Below, piece by piece: positions 14,900 to 24,270 of a stretch of 64,000 nucleotides of DNA. A program made the position numbers and the translations under genes. Every line of letters starts with the position of its first letter. Positions within the stretch are counted from its first letter, which is position 1. The DNA is taken from positions 744,406-808,405 of the forward strand of contig NZ_JADMVE010000001.1 of the NCBI RefSeq assembly GCF_015547515.1. Reading direction: 5' to 3'. Under the pieces are notes generated by a model that searched no databases, was not told the DNA's origin, and saw only the letters and a program-made list of their open reading frames with translations. Origin of the DNA: Eubacterium sp. 1001713B170207_170306_E7. GTDB taxonomy: Bacteria; Bacillota; Clostridia; Eubacteriales; Eubacteriaceae.

Positions 14900-15652
14900 T
14901 CAGGCTTCATAAAGGGCAAAGCATCTTGCCGGAAAGCCTGAAGCATTTTTAGCCTTTGGGAAGGTGCAGAAGATGATCGCTCCGGTGGGCGGCACCTGGT
15001 CAAGATTGGCCATTACTTCGATTTGGATACGGTTCTGGCTTAAGATGTAGGTTTCGCTTTCCATGGGCTTGTCTTCCTCCATTGCCGGAGGAGCGGTGTC
15101 AAAGGCTTCGTGGCCAATGGCGCCAACGTTACGTTCTTCAACGAGGAATTTAATGGCTTCGAGGCTCCAGCCCGGGTAATGGACATTTCCCTTTTCGTCA
15201 AATTCCATACAGCCCTTTTCATCGGGCCAGCGCTTGCACCAGTCAGACCGCATGGCAACAAAGGCCCCGTCAGGGATTTTCCCATAGCTTTGCTCAAAGG
15301 CCATGATATCCTCAATGCTCAAAGCATAGTCGGGATTAGCAGCGACCTTCTCATGCACATCGATCACACAAAGCGGGTAGGTGAACTCGGTTACCTCGAT
15401 TTCGTCCAGGGTTCGGCCCTCTGGGTAAAAGTGTATGGGCGCGTCCACGTGGGTGCCGTATTGGCCGACAACCGTAAACTGCTGTGTCTGAAAGATGTCT
15501 CCATTTTTGTAGTCATAAACCAGCTTGGTGGTCATGGCCGGGAAACCCTGCCAGTGCGGGCTGTCATCATCAAAAGCATGGGTCAGGTCTACCCATTTGT
15601 AGGACGGAGATTTTAGTTCTGCAAGCAGAGACCATAATTTTGGTGTTGCCAT
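14900..15652 (-). CDS. Cyclase-family metal hydrolase, second copy
   Basis: The 250-residue protein carries the cyclase-family motif QYGTHVDAPIHF around residue 67 and the downstream conserved His-Glu of GAIGHEAFDT, so it is probably an active metal hydrolase (arylformamidase/lactonase group, PF04199). It is shorter than, and only distantly related to, the protein at 8741-9715. It appears to be a single-gene unit with its own promoter and ends at a shared bidirectional terminator. The substrate is unknown. The ATG follows AAAGGAGGA. Confidence 0.84.
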   Translation of the reverse strand: MATPKLWSLLAELKSPSYKWVDLTHAFDDDSPHWQGFPAMTTKLVYDYKNGDIFQTQQFTVVGQYGTHVDAPIHFYPEGRTLDEIEVTEFTYPLCVIDVHEKVAANPDYALSIEDIMAFEQSYGKIPDGAFVAMRSDWCKRWPDEKGCMEFDEKGNVHYPGWSLEAIKFLVEERNVGAIGHEAFDTAPPAMEEDKPMESETYILSQNRIQIEVMANLDQVPPTGAIIFCTFPKAKNASGFPARCFALYEA

Positions 15653-15693
15653 TCTGAATCCTCCTTTAAAGCTCTAAAGCTTATTTTTCTTAT

Positions 15694-15725
15694 ATTTTAT
15701 AATAGGATGTTGTATACGTCAACAT
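15694..15725 (-). promoter_or_regulatory. Promoter of cyclase gene 2 with overlapping inverted repeat
   Basis: Minus-strand TTGACG (15717-15722), 17 bp, TAAAAT (15694-15699). The inverted repeat ATGTTG-N7-CAACAT (15707-15725) overlaps the -35 box and could be a repressor site. Confidence 0.6.
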
Positions 15726-15803
15726 TTAGAATTGTTTCCAGACTGCAATCTTTTGTGCTATAATAATCACGAAAAAACTTTTATGAAAATCAGGAAAGAA
15801 CCA

Positions 15804-16190
15804 ATGCTACAAAAAATGACAAAAACCGGAAAAATATTTTTCTTGATCAGCTTGATCAGCGTCCTTTACGCTGCCTTTTTAGTTTATGCCAAAATGTCGG
15901 GAATGGTCATCAAGGATTACGGCGATTTACTCTTTCTGTATTACACCATTCAGGTCATTATACTGGTTGTTCCCGTAGGGCTCCATGTTTTTCAGGGCTG
16001 GATGAACGCCGAGGATCTGAAGGCGGTCACGACCATCGCCTTTGTTAATATCATTATTTATTCAGTTATCAGCATCTGCTTCGGCCTTTTTTATGTGTAT
16101 GTTGCCGATATGGCCGCGATGCTGGCGGATATTTTGAACGGTGTTTTTCTGGTATGTGTTATTTTCTGGTACAGACAGATGATGGGCTGA
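15804..16190 (+). CDS. Small four-helix membrane protein upstream of cbiZ
   Basis: The start is ATG 15804 behind AGGAAAGAA, since an extended -10 (TGcTATAAT, core 15759-15764) rules out any start further upstream. The 128-residue protein has four predicted membrane helices (IFFLISLISVLYAAFLVYA; LYYTIQVIILVVPVGLHVF; TTIAFVNIIIYSVISICFGL; MLADILNGVFLVCVIFWY). No family is recognised. It is 11 bp ahead of cbiZ, so it is probably cotranscribed and may assist cobamide uptake or salvage. That role is inferred from position alone. Confidence 0.68.
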   Translation: MLQKMTKTGKIFFLISLISVLYAAFLVYAKMSGMVIKDYGDLLFLYYTIQVIILVVPVGLHVFQGWMNAEDLKAVTTIAFVNIIIYSVISICFGLFYVYVADMAAMLADILNGVFLVCVIFWYRQMMG

Positions 16191-16201
16191 GGGGAGCGCG
16201 T

Positions 16202-16927
16202 ATGAAAGAATATAAGCTGGCGACCGGCGATACCGCCCGGCTCGATTACCGCGCGGCCGTTATCCGTTTTGAGGATGAACGGCGGGTGCTCAGCAGCTCG
16301 CTTTTAAACGGCGGGCTCAGAAGTGACCTGCGGTTTGTCTTTAACTATGACGAGCAGGAGGAAAAAACCAAACGCTGTGAAATGCTGGCACCTACCCATG
16401 AGGAGCATCTCAGGATCGTGGCGGAAGACATTCTGGGGTTGCCGCCGCGCCAGTCCACGGGACTGACCACGGCGGCGCAGATCCGCAATGCCGCCTTCTG
16501 CGAGGCGGCTTACGGCGAGACCGCTGTATCGGCGCTGGTGACAGCGGGCGTGTCGGGGAATGCGCTGAGGGCCGGCGACCGGGCAACGCTTGACCAGAAG
16601 GACGGACGGCCCTTTGTGCTTGGCGGCACCATCAATGTGATTCTGGCGGTTGACGCGAATCTGCCAGACGGCACCATGCTCCAGGCTTTTATGACCTGTA
16701 CCGAGGCTAAAACAGCAGCCCTTGAGCGTCTGGGCTGCAAAAGCGTCATTTCAGATAACGGGGCAACCGGCACCGGTACCGACGGCGTGGTCATCATCGC
16801 CCGGCCGGGCGCACCGCTGCGCATGACAGACGCCGGAAAGCATTTTAAGCTTGGAGAGCTGATCGGCCAGGCGGTTGAGCTGGCGGTCAGGAAAGCTCTG
16901 TACTTACAGGAAGGGCTGACAAGTTAG
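16202..16927 (+). CDS. cbiZ: Adenosylcobinamide amidohydrolase (CbiZ)
   Basis: The start chosen is ATG 16202 behind GAGGGGAG; the 241-residue product begins MKEYKLATGDTARLDYRAAV. Family features include SSSLLNGGLRSDLRFVFN, ALVTAGVSGNALRAGD, GTINVILAVDANL and DNGATGTGTDGVVIIA. CbiZ removes the aminopropanol side chain from adenosylcobinamide (and from some non-native cobamides) to give adenosylcobyric acid, so the nucleotide loop can be rebuilt. It acts in the cytoplasm. The gene follows a small membrane protein. It fits an organism with UroD-like corrinoid enzymes and a B12-dependent ribonucleotide reductase. Confidence 0.88.
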   Translation: MKEYKLATGDTARLDYRAAVIRFEDERRVLSSSLLNGGLRSDLRFVFNYDEQEEKTKRCEMLAPTHEEHLRIVAEDILGLPPRQSTGLTTAAQIRNAAFCEAAYGETAVSALVTAGVSGNALRAGDRATLDQKDGRPFVLGGTINVILAVDANLPDGTMLQAFMTCTEAKTAALERLGCKSVISDNGATGTGTDGVVIIARPGAPLRMTDAGKHFKLGELIGQAVELAVRKALYLQEGLTS

Positions 16928-16948
16928 CCGGAAAGAAATGAGGGGGAA

Positions 16949-17416
16949 ATGATGAAAAATGTATTTTACTATGAAACCAGCCTGGGGAGACTGGGCATAG
17001 AGGACAATGGCTTTGCGGTCATACGCCTGGGCTTTCAAATGGAAAAATTCGGGAAAAATGCTGAGCTGTGTGAAACAGAGCTGATAAAAACAACCTTTAA
17101 CCAGCTTGAGGAATACTTCCGCGGCGAGAGAAAGGTATTTGATGTGACGCTGGCGCCAGAGGGCACCACTTTTCAGAAAAAGGTCTGGGCAGCGCTCCGG
17201 CAAATTCCTTATGGTGAAACGAGGACTTATGGCCAGGTAGCGGCGGATATTGGAAATCCAAAGGCCTGCAGGGCGGTCGGTATGGCCAACAACCGCAATC
17301 CTATTGGTATTATCATTCCATGCCACCGGGTGATTGGCTCAAACGGCAGGCTGGTGGGTTATGCCGGCGGAGTCGGTATTAAGGAACAGCTTTTGAAAAT
17401 TGAAGGGGCGCTCTAG
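16949..17416 (+). CDS. ogt: Methylated-DNA--protein-cysteine methyltransferase
   Basis: This 155-residue suicide repair enzyme removes methyl groups from O6-methylguanine. The active-site motif IPCHRVIG is present, preceded by the DNA-binding helix-turn-helix GETRTYGQVAADIGNPKACR that is usual for the family. The start ATG 16949 has GAGGGGGAA. It ends in the tetranucleotide CTAG, which also supplies the stop of the convergent AlkD-like gene. Confidence 0.94.
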   Translation: MMKNVFYYETSLGRLGIEDNGFAVIRLGFQMEKFGKNAELCETELIKTTFNQLEEYFRGERKVFDVTLAPEGTTFQKKVWAALRQIPYGETRTYGQVAADIGNPKACRAVGMANNRNPIGIIIPCHRVIGSNGRLVGYAGGVGIKEQLLKIEGAL

Positions 17417-18105
17417 CCTCTTTTTTTCATCTGGCGTATTCGATTCTTCTCATCCGCGGAAACCTGTCTGGATTCAATGATTTTCTGTAAGGCTTTATTA
17501 TAGGTGAAGGTGTCCAGTGCGTTTTCGCCCGAAAGGTAAGGCAAGGTGGTATCCGGAAATTTCACATAGCACATGGACAAGGCCCAGGCAACCGCCATTT
17601 TCACATAATAGTCCTGGTGGCATACAGAATCCAGAAGCTCAAGAATCTGGTGAATATGGGCTTCGTCGATGTAGTAAAACAAAAGCATCACAATGCCGAA
17701 GCGAAGGGTAAAGGCCTTTTCGGATGTAAGCTTGGGCAGAACAAATGCCCAGAATGGATCCGGATAAGTTTTGGCATATTTCAATCCGCTGCAAAAGCTG
17801 TCGCATACAGACCAGTTGTCGATTTTGGATATAAAAAAATCAATGGATTTCAGAATGGTATCCAGGCCCTCTTTTTCAGGATTTAAATAACCGATCACCA
17901 TGCCTTTGAGCATTTTTTCTTCAAAATAATCTTCGGGTTCGCGCGTTAAAAAAAGCGAATAATCCGCTTTCGCAATACGTTTCGCAATTTTCCTAAGGGC
18001 AGGAAGCCGTACTCCAATCAATTCGCAATGTTCTGGCAGTAATTTTTGCTGAAATTTTCGATAATCATCTTCTGCAAGTAAAAACAATTCTTCACGTATT
18101 GTCAT
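17413..18105 (-). CDS. DNA alkylation repair protein (AlkD-like HEAT-repeat glycosylase)
   Basis: The 230-residue protein matches the AlkD family: a superhelix of HEAT-like repeats that excises bulky or methylated 3- and 7-alkylpurines without base flipping. Visible signatures are ELIGVRLPALRKIAKRIAK near the N-terminus and DNWSVCDSFCSGLKY in the DNA-contact region. It is convergent with ogt, sharing the CTAG of both stop codons. Two alkylation-repair activities thus meet end to end. The start has AGGAGGC. Confidence 0.9.
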   Translation of the reverse strand: MTIREELFLLAEDDYRKFQQKLLPEHCELIGVRLPALRKIAKRIAKADYSLFLTREPEDYFEEKMLKGMVIGYLNPEKEGLDTILKSIDFFISKIDNWSVCDSFCSGLKYAKTYPDPFWAFVLPKLTSEKAFTLRFGIVMLLFYYIDEAHIHQILELLDSVCHQDYYVKMAVAWALSMCYVKFPDTTLPYLSGENALDTFTYNKALQKIIESRQVSADEKNRIRQMKKRG

Positions 18106-18310
18106 GTAAGCCTCCTTATGAAATTCGTACTATAGCACAGATTCTAAGGGATAAACGGTATTTAATCCTTAAAAAACTTAAGAAAAGATGATGGATGCTG
18201 GCAATTTTTAAAAAAGTTCTTCTTTTTTTAAAGGATATTCATGTAAAAAAAAGAATAATAATAAAGTACCCTTTGGTATAGAGATCCGATATTACAGAGA
18301 AAGTGGTGAG
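18106..18310. other. Divergent promoter region between alkD-like gene and dnaG
   Basis: A 205-bp AT-rich gap with long A/T runs. It must contain promoters for both genes, but no -35/-10 pair stands out clearly. Confidence 0.35.
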
Positions 18311-20059
18311 ATGATGGCGCCTCGTTATAGTGAAGAGGTTATTAACCAGGTGCTGCAGGCCAACGATATTGTCGACGTTGTATCAGAGTATGTGACGCTG
18401 AAAAAAGCCGGAAGCTCATACAAGGGCAAGTGCCCTTTTCATAATGAAAAGACCGCTTCTTTTACAGTGTCGCCTGATAAGCAGCTGTATCACTGCTTTG
18501 GCTGCGGCGTAGGAGGGAATGTGATTGGCTTTGTCATGGCCATTGAAAATCTTCCTTTTGTGGATGCGCTGAAGTTTTTAGCCAGACGGGCGCATATTAT
18601 TTTGCCGGAGAACGGCAGCAGTGCTGAGGATAATGAACGCTATCAAAAAAAAGAACGCCTCTATGAACTGCACCGTGAGCTGGCCAACTATTATTATCTT
18701 TGTCTGAAAAAGAACCGAAACGCACAATACTATCTGGCAGGCCGCAAAATTACGCCGGAAACCATCAAGGCATATGGCCTGGGACTGGCGCCTGACGGCT
18801 GGCAGAACGCATTGGGGTTCCTCCGGCAAAAGGGGTATACTGATCAAGAGATGCTTGATTCCGGCCTTGTGATGCGCAGTGAAAACGGACGCATGTACGA
18901 CCGGTTCAGAAACCGCATCATGTTTCCGATTCTGAACGCCACAGGCAGGATTATCGGCTTTGGCGGCAGGCGGATCAATGAGGATGATAACGGACCAAAA
19001 TATTTGAATTCACCGGAAACCATGGTTTTTTCAAAGGGAACCGAGCTTTTTAATATGAATCACGCCAAAAGCAGTATTGCCGGCGGGCAGATGCTCATCG
19101 TCGAGGGCTATATGGACGTGATCTCACTTTATCAGCATGGCGTCCGCAATACGGTGGCCGCTCTTGGCACGGCCTTTACCGCTTACCATGCAGCCCTTCT
19201 GGGGCGCTATGTGGGTGAGGTGGTGCTTTGTTTTGACGGCGACGCCGCCGGTGAGAGCGCCACACAAAAAGCCATTGCGATCTTGAAAAATACACCGTTG
19301 AATGTTAAAATACTAAGGTTACCCATTGAGGATGATCCGGATACCTATATCCAGAAGCATGGCAGAGAAGCCTTTGAAAAAAAGATTGCCGAAGCCATCA
19401 CCATTGTGGAGTATGAGATAGGCCTTTTGAGAAAGAAATTTGATCTCAGCCAGACCGATGGGCGGATTAAATATATTAATCAGGCCATTGCGGTGCTCAG
19501 ACAGCTTTCAGACGAGGTTCAGATCGACCTTTACAGCAAACGGCTCGCCAGAGAAACAGGAATTGACCTGAAGGTCATCCGGCGGGAGGTATACCGCAAA
19601 AAGCCTGTGGACCTGACCGAAGCTGATGTCGGAGAAAAGATCGACTACTGGCAGAAAATGCCCAAGGCCTATGAGGAGGCCCAGATTCTCTTTCTGAGAA
19701 AGGGAATGATGGAGCCGGAGGTTTTAGGCTCTGGCAGATTAAGGGCGGAGCATTTCAGCCCGGGCTTTTTCAGAGAGCTTTACGAGCTTGTCACAGGGCT
19801 GTATGAAAAAGGCGAAAACATATCGCCGGCCGCGCTCATGAACCATTTTGAGGATGCGGAGCAGGTGAAGCCGGTATCCGCCATTTTGATGGATGATACC
19901 CCCATCGAAAACGCAAAGCTGGAGGAATGCATCAAAACTATCATGTATTTTTACCGGTCTGCCGAAATTGAGCGGATAAAACAGGAAATCAGTAAAGCGA
20001 GCGAGGATGAAGCCGCCGTTTTAATGGATAAAATGATTACATTGAAAAAAGAAATGTAA
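18311..20059 (+). CDS. dnaG: DNA primase
   Basis: The 582-residue primase makes RNA primers at the replication fork. The CHC2 zinc-binding domain (CPFHNEKTASF, HCFGCGVGGN; about 38-68) is followed by the catalytic core and TOPRIM domain (LIVEGYMDVISLY and FDGDAAGESA), then the C-terminal helicase-interaction region. It is the first gene of a macromolecular-synthesis operon with rpoD 31 bp downstream. Two ATG codons (18311, 18314) follow GTGGTGAG and either could be used. Confidence 0.97.
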   Translation: MMAPRYSEEVINQVLQANDIVDVVSEYVTLKKAGSSYKGKCPFHNEKTASFTVSPDKQLYHCFGCGVGGNVIGFVMAIENLPFVDALKFLARRAHIILPENGSSAEDNERYQKKERLYELHRELANYYYLCLKKNRNAQYYLAGRKITPETIKAYGLGLAPDGWQNALGFLRQKGYTDQEMLDSGLVMRSENGRMYDRFRNRIMFPILNATGRIIGFGGRRINEDDNGPKYLNSPETMVFSKGTELFNMNHAKSSIAGGQMLIVEGYMDVISLYQHGVRNTVAALGTAFTAYHAALLGRYVGEVVLCFDGDAAGESATQKAIAILKNTPLNVKILRLPIEDDPDTYIQKHGREAFEKKIAEAITIVEYEIGLLRKKFDLSQTDGRIKYINQAIAVLRQLSDEVQIDLYSKRLARETGIDLKVIRREVYRKKPVDLTEADVGEKIDYWQKMPKAYEEAQILFLRKGMMEPEVLGSGRLRAEHFSPGFFRELYELVTGLYEKGENISPAALMNHFEDAEQVKPVSAILMDDTPIENAKLEECIKTIMYFYRSAEIERIKQEISKASEDEAAVLMDKMITLKKEM

Positions 20060-20090
20060 CAAGATATGATCGAAAGTCAGGAGGATATAA

Positions 20091-21278
20091 ATGGCTGAAG
20101 CAAAAAAGAAAAAAGTGAAACCAGATATGGAGGAACTGCTCGACGAGGTTGATGCGATCACCGATCTGGAGGCAATGCCGGAAGTTCAGACACTGATCAA
20201 ACGCGGTAAGGAAAAGGGCTCCCTGAATAATGCCGATTTTGAGGAAGTGCTTGAAAAGACAGATCTGGACCCGGAAGAAATAGATTCCATCTATCTGCTT
20301 TTGCAGAAGGAGGGCATCGACCTGACCTTCCAGGATATGGAGATCGAGACCGATGATATTGATCTGGATATTGATATTGACGTGGCGGAGCTGGAAGAAA
20401 TTGAGATTGAGGAGGACCCTGTCAAGGATATTGATCTGGGAGACAGCGTCAGTGTCAATGATCCGGTCCGGTTATATTTAAAAGAAATCGGTAAAGTGCC
20501 GCTTTTGACAGCGGAGCAGGAAATGGGCATTGCCAAGCGTATGGAAGCCGGCGATGACGACGCTAAAAAAGAGCTGGCTGAAGCCAACCTGCGTCTGGTT
20601 GTCAGTATTGCCAAACGCTACGTCGGCCGCGGTATGTCCTTTCTGGACCTGATTCAGGAAGGCAATCTTGGCCTGATCAAGGCAGTGGAAAAGTTCGACT
20701 ATACCAAGGGCTTTAAGTTCAGCACCTATGCGACCTGGTGGATTCGCCAGGCCATTACCCGCGCCATTGCGGATCAGGCCAGAACCATCCGTATTCCTGT
20801 GCACATGGTTGAAACCATCAATAAACTCATTCGTGTGTCCAGACAGCTGCTTCAGGAGCTGGGGCGTGAACCCACACCGGCGGAAATCGGCAAGGAAATG
20901 GGCTTTTCGGAAGAAAAGGTTCGTGAAATTCAGAAAATCGCGCAGGACCCGGTATCTTTAGAAACACCAATCGGCGAGGAAGAGGACAGCCATCTGGGCG
21001 ATTTTATCGAAGATGACAATGCCCCCGCACCGTCTGAGGCAGCGTCCTACGCTCTGCTGAAGGAACAGCTTATGGAGGTGCTCAATACACTCACAGATCG
21101 TGAGGAAAAGGTGCTGAGACTGCGTTTTGGGCTGGACGATGGCCGCGCCCGCACGCTGGAGGAGGTTGGCAAGGAGTTCAATGTTACCAGAGAGCGTATC
21201 CGCCAGATTGAGGCAAAGGCCCTCAGAAAGCTGAGACACCCGAGCAGAAGCAAGAAATTAAAGGATTATTTGACCTAA
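20091..21278 (+). CDS. rpoD: Primary RNA polymerase sigma factor (RpoD/SigA)
   Basis: The 395-residue vegetative sigma factor has an acidic N-terminal region 1.1 (Asp/Glu-rich, about 90-120). Region 2 follows ([20 protein letters not shown], including the -10 recognition helix), then region 3, and region 4 ([20 protein letters not shown], the -35 recognition helix-turn-helix). It recognises the TTGACA/TATAAT promoters marked elsewhere in this window. The start has CAGGAGGATATAA. Confidence 0.98.
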   Translation: MAEAKKKKVKPDMEELLDEVDAITDLEAMPEVQTLIKRGKEKGSLNNADFEEVLEKTDLDPEEIDSIYLLLQKEGIDLTFQDMEIETDDIDLDIDIDVAELEEIEIEEDPVKDIDLGDSVSVNDPVRLYLKEIGKVPLLTAEQEMGIAKRMEAGDDDAKKELAEANLRLVVSIAKRYVGRGMSFLDLIQEGNLGLIKAVEKFDYTKGFKFSTYATWWIRQAITRAIADQARTIRIPVHMVETINKLIRVSRQLLQELGREPTPAEIGKEMGFSEEKVREIQKIAQDPVSLETPIGEEEDSHLGDFIEDDNAPAPSEAASYALLKEQLMEVLNTLTDREEKVLRLRFGLDDGRARTLEEVGKEFNVTRERIRQIEAKALRKLRHPSRSKKLKDYLT

Positions 21279-21279
21279 A

Positions 21280-21975
21280 ATGATGACACCACGTTTGCAG
21301 GTGATTGCAGATAATGTATTAAAAAATGAAAGCATGGCAGATATCGGTACAGACCACGGATATCTGCCTGTTTATCTAATGGAACAGGGCTTGATTCCGC
21401 GGGCAGTAGCGGCGGATATTAATGAAAAGCCCTTAAAAAAGGCTGAGGGGCTTGTGGCCCAGTCTGGTTATGAAAAACAGATTGAAACGCGTTTGGGCTC
21501 GGGCCTGACCGTGTTAAAGCCCGGTGAAGCCGCCACCATTGTCATGGCAGGCATGGGCGGCTATCTCATAAGGGAGCTTCTGACAGCATCCTATGAGGTG
21601 GCAGTCTCAGCAAAACGCCTGGTGCTCCAGCCCATGAACAATGCCTTCATTGTCAGGCATTTTCTGGAGGACAATGGCTTTGTGATTGTAAATGAGGACC
21701 TTGCGAAGGAAGAACGCCGTGTATATGAAATCATCGTGGCTGAAAAGGGTGAAATGTCCATTGAAAACGATCTGGATTACCTGATTGGTTATGAGGCGGA
21801 AAGACGGAAGCATCCTCTTTTGCCTGAACTCATCGACCGGAAGCTGGAGCTGGAAAATAAAATCATTGAAAGTACAAAAAATAAGCATACCCAAATCGCC
21901 AGAGAACAGTATCAGAAAAGCACAGCCATTGCGGCTGCGCTGATGGAGGTGAAAAATGGCTGTAAAATGCAGTGA
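21280..21975 (+). CDS. trmK: tRNA (adenine(22)-N(1))-methyltransferase TrmK
   Basis: The 231-residue class I SAM-dependent methyltransferase shows the TrmK signatures SMADIGTDHGYLPVYL (SAM-binding) and IVMAGMGGYLIRELL. It methylates N1 of A22 in tRNA. The gene starts one base after the rpoD stop with no clear ribosome site, so it is probably translated by coupling. Its 3' end overlaps the next gene by 20 bp, as is common for trmK-nif3 pairs in Firmicutes. Confidence 0.93.
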   Translation: MMTPRLQVIADNVLKNESMADIGTDHGYLPVYLMEQGLIPRAVAADINEKPLKKAEGLVAQSGYEKQIETRLGSGLTVLKPGEAATIVMAGMGGYLIRELLTASYEVAVSAKRLVLQPMNNAFIVRHFLEDNGFVIVNEDLAKEERRVYEIIVAEKGEMSIENDLDYLIGYEAERRKHPLLPELIDRKLELENKIIESTKNKHTQIAREQYQKSTAIAAALMEVKNGCKMQ

Positions 21976-23074
21976 AATAACAAAGGTGATTGAAGCCGTA
22001 GCACCGAGAAGCCTTGCGGAATCTTGGGATAACGTTGGACTGCAGATCGGCTCATACCAGAAAAGAGTAAAAAAGGTACTGCTGACCCTGGATGTCACCG
22101 AGGCAGTGGTGCGGGAAGCGGTTATGGAAAAAGCCGATATGATTATCGCGCATCACCCTTTTATCTTTAATGGTATCAAATCCATCTGTACCGACGAGCT
22201 GAAAGGAAAGATTGTGGCCGAGCTGATCCGTAACGACATCAGCCTGTATGTCGCTCATACCAACCTGGATAAGGCAGAGCTTGGCCTTAATGACTATATC
22301 GCAAAAACCCTCGGCATTGAAGAACGGCAGCCGTTAGACCCATCCGATGAGGATAAGCTCTATAAAATTGTCGTTTATGTGCCGGTGGATTATACAGATA
22401 AAATCGTCAAAGTAATGGGGGACAGCGGCGCTGGATTTATCGGCAATTACAGCCACTGCACCTACCGCACAGTGGGCCAGGGAACCTTTAAGCCCCTTGA
22501 GGGCACTTCACCCTTTATCGGCGGGCAGGGTGAAGTGGCAACCGTCAGGGAAGACCGTGTGGAAACCATTATAGACGGTAGGATGATGAAAACCCTGATT
22601 CAAAAGCTTAAAAAGGTCCACCCCTATGAGGAGATGGCCTATGATTTATACCCGCTCGAAAACGGCGCGCTTTTAAACCAGAATGGCCTCGGTAAAATTG
22701 GTACGCTGGAAGAGCCAATGCCGCCGGACGCTTTTATCGAACATGTAAAAAAAGCGCTGAACCTGTCCCATGTACGGGCCGCGGGCAGCGAGCCGGCAAA
22801 GGTGCGGAGGATCGCCCTGTGTACAGGCAGCGGAGCGGAATTTATCGGGCTGGCCAAAGTGAAAAAGGCCGATGTGTACATTACCGGAGACCTGAAATAC
22901 CACGACGCCCAGCGGGCTGCGGAAAACAACCTCTGGGTTATCGACGCCGGACACTTCGGTACAGAAAAGATGGTGGTGGGCCTGCTGGAAAGCCTGCTTC
23001 GTGAAAGGGTAAACGATCCGGAAATCGAGTATGTCCGCTCAAATTACAATGAAGATTTCATGCGTTATTATTAA
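21956..23074 (+). CDS. Nif3-like dinuclear metal centre hexameric protein
   Basis: The 372-residue protein belongs to the NIF3/YqfO (GTP cyclohydrolase I type 2-like) family. Metal-binding segments are visible at both ends: IIAHHPFIFNG and YVAHTNLDKA near the N-terminus, YITGDLKYHDAQ and IDAGHFGTEK near the C-terminus. The central PII-like insert is typical of the longer Firmicute form. Its function is still unclear. It starts inside trmK behind GGAGGTG. Confidence 0.93.
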   Translation: MAVKCSEITKVIEAVAPRSLAESWDNVGLQIGSYQKRVKKVLLTLDVTEAVVREAVMEKADMIIAHHPFIFNGIKSICTDELKGKIVAELIRNDISLYVAHTNLDKAELGLNDYIAKTLGIEERQPLDPSDEDKLYKIVVYVPVDYTDKIVKVMGDSGAGFIGNYSHCTYRTVGQGTFKPLEGTSPFIGGQGEVATVREDRVETIIDGRMMKTLIQKLKKVHPYEEMAYDLYPLENGALLNQNGLGKIGTLEEPMPPDAFIEHVKKALNLSHVRAAGSEPAKVRRIALCTGSGAEFIGLAKVKKADVYITGDLKYHDAQRAAENNLWVIDAGHFGTEKMVVGLLESLLRERVNDPEIEYVRSNYNEDFMRYY

Positions 23075-23107
23075 GCATAATTGACAAAGCAATAAGGAGA
23101 CAGATAG

Positions 23108-24100
23108 ATGAAAGTTTTAGTTTGCGGAGGAGCCGGCTATATAGGTTCTCATGTGGTCAGAGCGCTTTTGGACAAGGGCTATGAAGTGGTGGTGCTGGAC
23201 AATCTGTCCACCGGACACCGCCAGTCAGTGCCCGGAGGCGCAGTGCTGGAGGTGGGGGATATCCGTGATGCCGCCTGCCTTGAAAGATTGTTCTTACGCC
23301 ATGAGGTTGGCTGTGTCATGCACTTCTGCGCCAACTCACTGGTAGGCGAAAGCATGGAAAAGCCCATTGAATATTATGATAACAATGTCTACGGAACCCT
23401 GTGCCTGCTGCGTTCCATGGTTAATAATGACATCAAGCATTTTATTTTCTCATCGACAGCGGCGACCTACGGCGAGCCGGAACGTCTGCCCATTGATGAG
23501 GAGACACCCAAGCATCCTACCAATACCTATGGCGAAACAAAGCTGGCCGTTGAAAAAATGCTGCACTGGATGGAGGTAGCCCACGGGCTTCACTACAAGA
23601 TTTTCCGCTATTTCAACGCTTCCGGGGCACACCCAAGCGGAGAGATCGGCGAGGATCACGCGCCGGAAACCCACCTGATACCGCTGATTTTAAAAACAGC
23701 TCAGGGCATCCGCGATAAGATTTATGTTTTTGGCGATGACTATGATACGCCTGATGGCAGTTGTATCCGCGATTATATCCATGTAATGGACATTGCGGAA
23801 GCCCACATTCTGGGAATGGAGGATTTGACAAAATCTGAAACCAGTGATGTTTATAACCTGGGCAACGGCAATGGCTTTTCCGTTCTAGAAGTCATTGAAA
23901 AGGTTAAAGCCATCACTGGCAAAGATTTTGAGGTTGAAATTGCAGACCGCCGCGCCGGAGATCCAGGCGTACTGATCGCAAGCTCAGAAAAAGCGCAGAA
24001 AGCGCTGGGATGGTCACCGGTGAATTCATCACTCGAATACATCATTGAAACCGCCTGGAAATGGCACCAGGGGCATCCTGAAGGCTATGGCCTCGTTTAA
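23108..24100 (+). CDS. galE: UDP-glucose 4-epimerase
   Basis: This 330-residue short-chain dehydrogenase/reductase-fold enzyme has the NAD-binding GGAGYIGSHVVRALL, an SSTAATYGEPERLP segment and the catalytic YGETKLAVEKML (YxxxK). It interconverts UDP-glucose and UDP-galactose for galactose use and surface polysaccharides. It is 33 bp after nif3 in the same direction, with AAGGAGA before the ATG. Confidence 0.95.
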   Translation: MKVLVCGGAGYIGSHVVRALLDKGYEVVVLDNLSTGHRQSVPGGAVLEVGDIRDAACLERLFLRHEVGCVMHFCANSLVGESMEKPIEYYDNNVYGTLCLLRSMVNNDIKHFIFSSTAATYGEPERLPIDEETPKHPTNTYGETKLAVEKMLHWMEVAHGLHYKIFRYFNASGAHPSGEIGEDHAPETHLIPLILKTAQGIRDKIYVFGDDYDTPDGSCIRDYIHVMDIAEAHILGMEDLTKSETSDVYNLGNGNGFSVLEVIEKVKAITGKDFEVEIADRRAGDPGVLIASSEKAQKALGWSPVNSSLEYIIETAWKWHQGHPEGYGLV

Positions 24101-24138
24101 TGTGCCGGAGAAAAAACAATTATACAGAGATTGATTTT

Positions 24139-24167
24139 TTGAATTCCTGTATGGTTTGGTGTATAAT
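24139..24167 (+). promoter_or_regulatory. Promoter of iorAB
   Basis: TTGAAT (24139-24144), 17-bp spacer, TATAAT (24162-24167). The roughly 97-nt leader contains a small GC hairpin (GGGCG/CGCCC, about 24236-24250) just before the ribosome site. Confidence 0.75.
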
Positions 24168-24270
24168 GATAAAAATAAGTTCAGGGCCTTTTAGACCTGG
24201 AGTTTGAACAAGTTAATTTTAAGCTGTCACAAGGACGGGCGACTCCCGCCCTTACAGGAGAGGAGAGAAT

